DNA from: an uncultured Campylobacter sp.
GTDB taxonomy: Bacteria; Campylobacterota; Campylobacteria; Campylobacterales; Campylobacteraceae
Reading direction: 5' to 3'
Length of the DNA stretch: 28,515 bases
Assembly (NCBI RefSeq): GCF_938015785.1
Contig: NZ_CALLWC010000019.1
Location: forward strand, 1 to 28,515
Shown here: positions 25,444 through 28,515 of the stretch, one piece after another
How the letters are laid out: every line of letters starts with the position of its first letter
How positions within the stretch are numbered: position 1 is the stretch's first letter
Notes under the pieces: model-generated
The model's database searches: none
Told to the model about the DNA's origin: nothing
Seen by the model: the letters and a program-made list of their open reading frames with translations, nothing else
Position numbers and translations under genes: made by a program

Positions 25444-26346
25444 ATGAGCAAAGAGATCAAAACCGAAACTGGCGAAATAGCGCTGAAAGAGATAGAATTT
25501 AAAAGCTCAAAGTATGAAAAAATCTCGTTCAAAGACTACGAAACGCTGCTTGAGAGATACCAGATCGAGCTTTTGAAGCTGCAAAAATTCGTAAAAGAAA
25601 AAGGCTTAAAAATTTTGATTTTGATGGAGGGGCGCGATGCGGCGGGCAAAGGCGGCACGATCAAGCGTTTAACCGAGCATCTAAACCCGCGCGGATGCCG
25701 CATCGTGGCGCTCGAAAAGCCGAGCAACGTCGAAAAGACGCAGTGGTACTTCCAGCGCTACGTCGCGCACCTACCCAGCGGCGGCGAGATCACGATATTT
25801 GACCGCAGCTGGTATAACCGCGCGATGGTCGAGCCGGTGATGGGCTTTTGCACTCACGCCGAGCATAAAGATTTCCTGCGCCAAGTGCCTAAATTTGAGG
25901 AGCTTTTGGTAAGTGCGGGGATAATTTTGTTTAAATTTTACTTTTCAGTTTCTAAAGAGGAGCAAAAAAGGCGCTTCGAATCGCGCCGTACCGACCCGCT
26001 GAAGCAATACAAACTCTCGCCGGTGGATGCGAGATCGCAGGAGCTGTGGAATCAATACACGCTCGCAAAATACTCGATGCTGCTCGCTTCAAATACCGAG
26101 TTTGCGCCGTGGACGATCCTAGATAGCAACGACAAAAAGATCGCGCGGCTAAACGCCTTTCGCTGCATCCTCTCACGCATAGACTATCCCGAAAAGATCG
26201 ATGCAAAGGAGCTTGCGGTGGATCCAAACCTCGTGCGAAACGGCACCAGGGAGATAGTGCTAATGGAGGATAGCCAAAAAAGCGAGGCTTGGCGCAAGCT
26301 GGAAAGCCCCTCTCGCAAGAACAAGAAGGATAAGAAAAAGGGTTAA
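25444..26346 (+). CDS. ppk2: polyphosphate kinase 2 (PPK2)
   Basis: PPK2 enzymes transfer phosphate between polyphosphate and nucleotides. The P-loop kinase fold is shown by Walker A EGRDAAGKGG (62-71), the lid/Walker B segment FDRSWYNR (119-126), the basic patch YFQRYVAHLP (102-111) and the C-terminal PWTILDSNDKK that typify PPK2. The 300 residues fit a one-domain enzyme, so it belongs to the short PPK2 group. The C-terminus is a basic tail (KNKKDKKKG). A perfect AGGAGG lies 4 bases before the ATG, and a TAATAT at 25394-25399 is a possible -10. It is divergent from dsbD and is followed by decayed CRISPR sequence. Confidence 0.93.
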   Translation: MSKEIKTETGEIALKEIEFKSSKYEKISFKDYETLLERYQIELLKLQKFVKEKGLKILILMEGRDAAGKGGTIKRLTEHLNPRGCRIVALEKPSNVEKTQWYFQRYVAHLPSGGEITIFDRSWYNRAMVEPVMGFCTHAEHKDFLRQVPKFEELLVSAGIILFKFYFSVSKEEQKRRFESRRTDPLKQYKLSPVDARSQELWNQYTLAKYSMLLASNTEFAPWTILDSNDKKIARLNAFRCILSRIDYPEKIDAKELAVDPNLVRNGTREIVLMEDSQKSEAWRKLESPSRKNKKDKKKG

Positions 26347-26464
26347 ATCTTGCCAATGAAGATTACTCGCTAGGGAGGCTTGCTAGGAATTGCTTCATTA
26401 GGGATTTATTTCCTAATATATAGAAACGCATTAAATTCTATGATTGTGCACCTCAAGATTCTTT

Positions 26465-26750
26465 GAAATTCTATCTAATGGGATGGAATTCTACACAACG
26501 CCACGGGCTACGTGATGAAGTATATCACGTTTCAATTCCTAATGGAATAGAATTCTACCTCGTCGCTTGCTTTTCTCTGCGGCTGTCGCCCATAGTTTCA
26601 ATTCCCAACGGGAATTGAAATGCGAAACTCACATATCCCGCATTCACCGCCTTTCCGTAGAATTCTATTCCATTAGGAATTGAAACGCTCTTTGTGCCGG
26701 CAGATATGGCTCGGCATAGGGTAAAATTCCATCTTGTTTGTAATTGCTAC
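26465..26750. CRISPR. decayed CRISPR remnant with an orientation flip
   Basis: Five repeat-like units at spacer-length intervals: 26465-26494 and 26529-26558 in minus orientation, a hybrid centred on 26608, then 26657-26686 and 26721-26750 in plus orientation; spacers are 34-36 bp. The units at 26529 and 26657 are exact reverse complements of each other and share the same differences from the array-1 repeat (CCATTAGGAATTG core). The hybrid at 26595-26620 reads GTTTCAATTCCC, AAC, GGGAATTGAAAT, that is, the same half of the repeat on both sides. A weaker sixth copy may start at 26793. Repeats differ from the consensus by 4 to about 10 bases, so this is degenerate. Nothing else was found between ppk2 and here (26347-26464). 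Confidence 0.75.
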
Positions 26751-26927
26751 CAGAGCCGATCAAAAAAAATCAAACCCCAAAAGCTTCGATGTGTAAAATT
26801 TCATCTATCCCCATTTTAAAATTTAATGTGCCGTTCTGTAAGATGCTTGTTTGTGCAAGTCGGTTTATCTTTACGGCATAATATGCGAAATTTTATAAAA
26901 TTTTATGTTTATTTTATGCAGTATTCT

Positions 26928-27039
26928 GTATAATTCATACGGATAAACGAAGTATTTTGCTATTTTTACTTATGAATAACACGATTTTTATTCATTTTAT
27001 ACGATTTTATGTATAATTAACGAATAAATTTGTATAATT
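26928..27039 (+). promoter_or_regulatory. promoter/operator region of the HTH gene
   Basis: GTATAATT occurs three times: 26928-26935, 27011-27018 and 27032-27039. The last two are exactly 21 bp, two helical turns, apart, and each contains a TATAAT -10 hexamer. If the last is used, transcription would begin at about the A of ATG 27045, giving a leaderless mRNA. The spaced repeats could serve as the regulator's own operator. The rest of 26823-27029 is AT-rich and carries no gene. Confidence 0.45.
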
Positions 27040-27044
27040 TTCAT

Positions 27045-27290
27045 ATGTTAGAAACGAGCGATATATTCAACATTTTGCACAATGCCGTCGAAGCCAAAAA
27101 TAACGGCAAAAAGATCTCGCACGCCGCGATGGCGCAGAGGTTAGGCGTGTCGATGCGGACGTATCAGGACTGGCGCTTGGGCACGACCAAGCCGCAAGCC
27201 GCGACCGCGATATGCCAGATGTTGTGCGAGCTCGATAGCGACGACGCTGCGTTTGTGCTGCATAAGATAAAAAAACTTATAGGAGAGTAG
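27045..27290 (+). CDS. small helix-turn-helix DNA-binding protein
   Basis: An 81-residue protein starting MLETSDIFNILHNAVEAKNN. The helix-turn-helix is at about residues 26-50: ISHAAMAQRLGVSMRTYQDW followed by RLGTTKP, matching the XRE/Cro type (A-x-x-L-G-V-S-x-R-T-Y-x-x-W). The C-terminal helices (DDAAFVLHKIKKLIGE) probably dimerise. I prefer ATG 27045 over the in-frame TTG at 27030; there is no Shine-Dalgarno before either, and a TATAAT ends 6 bases before the ATG, so the mRNA may be leaderless. It forms a two-gene unit with the 44-aa ORF behind it and stands alone between decayed CRISPR sequences. Confidence 0.8.
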   Translation: MLETSDIFNILHNAVEAKNNGKKISHAAMAQRLGVSMRTYQDWRLGTTKPQAATAICQMLCELDSDDAAFVLHKIKKLIGE

Positions 27291-27291
27291 A

Positions 27292-27426
27292 GTGCAAAAC
27301 ATTACTTTGCAAGAAAAGCTGGATCTGCAGGGCGTCTTTCGCGTGATTTATGAGAAAAAAGAGTCGAAATTCGCGATCTTTTACAAGGCGCTTTTGAAGA
27401 AATTTTTTAAAAATTTTAAAAAATAA
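27292..27426 (+). CDS. 44-aa cationic peptide encoded behind the HTH gene
   Basis: GTG 27292 follows AGGAG (27281-27285) at 6 bases and begins one base after the stop of the HTH gene. The peptide starts MQNITLQEKLDLQGVFRVIY and ends with an amphipathic, strongly basic stretch (FAIFYKALLKKFFKNFKK). The spacing and ribosome site support translation. It has no match that I know; the composition of its tail resembles membrane-active peptides or small nucleic-acid-binding proteins. With the upstream regulator it could form a toxin-antitoxin-like pair, which is inference from layout only. Confidence 0.5.
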   Translation: MQNITLQEKLDLQGVFRVIYEKKESKFAIFYKALLKKFFKNFKK

Positions 27427-27453
27427 CTGGCGGAGGCATTTATTTATTATACT

Positions 27454-27639
27454 TTATGTGGCAAAGGCGGTAGTATCCATTAAATTTAGATGATTTTTCC
27501 TTTTTATGACGACCACGCCGATATTCTTTGTTTTGCAGTTTCAGAGGATGCTACCAAATTCTGCTTTATAAAATTTTTTCCATCTTTCTGCCTCTTTGGC
27601 ATCATCTAATTTAATTTTAAATTCTATACTTTGGCTCAT
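27454..27639 (-). pseudogene. small ORF interrupted by an in-frame TGA
   Basis: From ATG 27639 the frame reads MSQSIEFKIKLDDAKEAERW, then twelve more residues to a TGA at 27543-27541. Past that stop the same frame continues with NCKTKNIGVVVIKRKNHLNL and eight more codons to TAA 27456-27454. The upstream part has clearly protein-like composition (alternating charged helix KLDDAKEAERWKKFYKAEFG). A 60-residue gene with a nonsense mutation fits, but two unrelated short frames are possible. Family unknown. The remaining part of 27640-27938 shows no gene. Confidence 0.35.
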
Positions 27640-27938
27640 GATCTTAAATTTGTAGCGTAAATTTAATTGAAATTAATGCGGAATTCTTACTTTAAATTAG
27701 CTTTTAAGATCCATAGCGTGCATTTTTACCAATATTTTGAATTTGCTATTAAATCAGTTGCATTTAAATCTATTTATATTGTGGCAAATATACAGTTCGT
27801 TAAAATTTTAATTTGTGAGTAACTCCAAAATCTCATTCGTAACCCATAAATTTAACATATTTAGTAGGTGAATTGAAACCGAATGAATTTCGCATAAGTG
27901 CCCCATGCTGTATCTTATCCCAGCCACAACTAATCTTT

Positions 27939-28515
27939 TTAAATTTTATAGCGAGATGAGAATTCTACCCATTCCTGCCGCAAAAAGTGTATGGCGTAAA
28001 TCCGTTTTGATTTCAATAAGAAGAATTCTATCGCCTACGCAAATCGTGCAATAAGCCCATTTATGCATTTCAATTCCCAAAGGATAGAATTATTCCACAT
28101 TCCTGCGGGACGCTATAAAATGCAGTGGTAGAAGTTTCAATTCTCAACGGGATGGAATTCTACCTAACGCTCGGCGTAAATCCTCGCACGGCTCAAACCC
28201 GTTTCAATTCCCAACAGGATGGAATTCTACATGATACGCGCGTCAATAAATACGTAGGCAAAAAGCGTTTCAATTCCCAACGGGATGGAATTCTACGCTC
28301 CTTAAGGAGTGCGTAGATGTGGGGGATCGAGTTTCAATTCCCAACGGGATGGAATTCTACTAAAAACAAGCAGGGCGAAGTTCAGGCAAGCAGGGGTTTC
28401 AATTCCCAACGGGATGGAATTCTACTAAAAACAAGCAGGGCGAAGTTCAGGCAAGCAGGGGTTTCAATTCCCAACGGGATGGAATTCTACTAAAAACAAG
28501 CAGGGCGAAGTTCAG
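27939..28515 (-). CRISPR. CRISPR array 2, leader-distal end, running off the right edge
   Basis: Same repeat as array 1 but inverted (GTTTCAATTCCC at the left of each unit), so crRNAs would be read from the minus strand and the leader would lie beyond the right edge. Clear repeats start at 28134 (one change), 28201 (one change), 28268, 28331, 28396 and 28461 (last four perfect). Decayed repeats start at about 27939, 28009 (hairpin part deleted) and 28067, and an isolated GAATTGAAAC in plus orientation sits at 27870-27879. Repeats become more degenerate away from the missing leader, as expected. Spacers between the clear repeats are 33-37 bp. The spacer at 28361-28395 is repeated exactly at 28426-28460 and begins again at 28491. 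No cas genes adjoin, so it would depend on the locus at the left. Confidence 0.92.

Noticed and set aside
26397..26425. ATTAGG...CCTAAT hairpin after ppk2 as a terminator
   Set aside because: A 6-bp AT-rich stem without a following T-run; could be chance in this AT-rich stretch.
27993..28183. GGCGTAAATCC shared by two spacers of array 2 (27993-28003 and 28173-28183)
   Set aside because: Only 11 bases, at different offsets within the spacers, with no other similarity; probably chance.
28125..28316. 63-residue plus-strand open frame in array 2
   Set aside because: Also a read-through of repeats and spacers.

Overview
This window looks like a chromosomal segment from a Campylobacter-type epsilonproteobacterium, probably one of the higher-GC oral or gut species. 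The evidence is the minus-strand gene order kdsC, lptC, lptA, ysxC, an acetyltransferase, an MreD-like protein and mrdA/PBP2, which matches the order I recall for C. jejuni around Cj0647-Cj0652, together with AAATTT-rich spacing and coding style. No rRNA or tRNA gene was seen.

Region 1 (1-8.18 kb, plus strand) is a type I-B CRISPR-Cas locus: the 3' end of cas6, a 440-bp interval, then cas8b, a stand-alone cas11b-like small subunit, cas7, cas5, cas3, cas4, cas2 and cas1, nearly all overlapping or tightly spaced. By eye the effector genes (about 260-6380) are far more AT-rich than cas6 and cas4-cas2-cas1 around them, as if the interference module had been exchanged. The cas6-cas8b interval is the most striking part. 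On the minus strand it holds one degenerate CRISPR repeat with an intact hairpin core, followed by a spacer-like stretch. Sixteen bases of that stretch match, with a single mismatch at guide position 6, a site beside the -35 box of a good plus-strand promoter; the first 10 bases match again just upstream of the Shine-Dalgarno of a 45-codon TTG-started membrane-peptide ORF. This is the layout of a CRISPR-repressed toxin-antitoxin (CreTA) or of a cas-autorepressing guide RNA.

Region 2 (8.18-13.34 kb) is a leader followed by a 67-repeat, 66-spacer array (30-bp repeat, 33-38-bp spacers) transcribed rightwards. Its distal repeat is degenerate and a still more decayed repeat follows one spacer length later; then comes about 380 bp of AT-rich DNA without a gene.

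Region 3 (13.34-25.34 kb, minus strand) begins with a few unknown membrane proteins, one of which appears 5'-damaged. It continues with cell-envelope and housekeeping genes: mrdA, an mreD-like gene, a GNAT acetyltransferase, ysxC, lptA, lptC, kdsC, a three-gene cluster encoding two small membrane proteins and a PstS-like binding protein, hisB and dsbD. YsxC, the acetyltransferase and DsbD all carry long low-complexity insertions absent from their families.

Region 4 (25.4-28.5 kb) has ppk2, a decayed CRISPR remnant built around an orientation flip, a two-gene unit (HTH regulator plus 44-aa cationic peptide), a broken small ORF, and the leader-distal end of a second array with the same repeat in the opposite orientation. 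That array runs off the right edge with the same spacer present three times.
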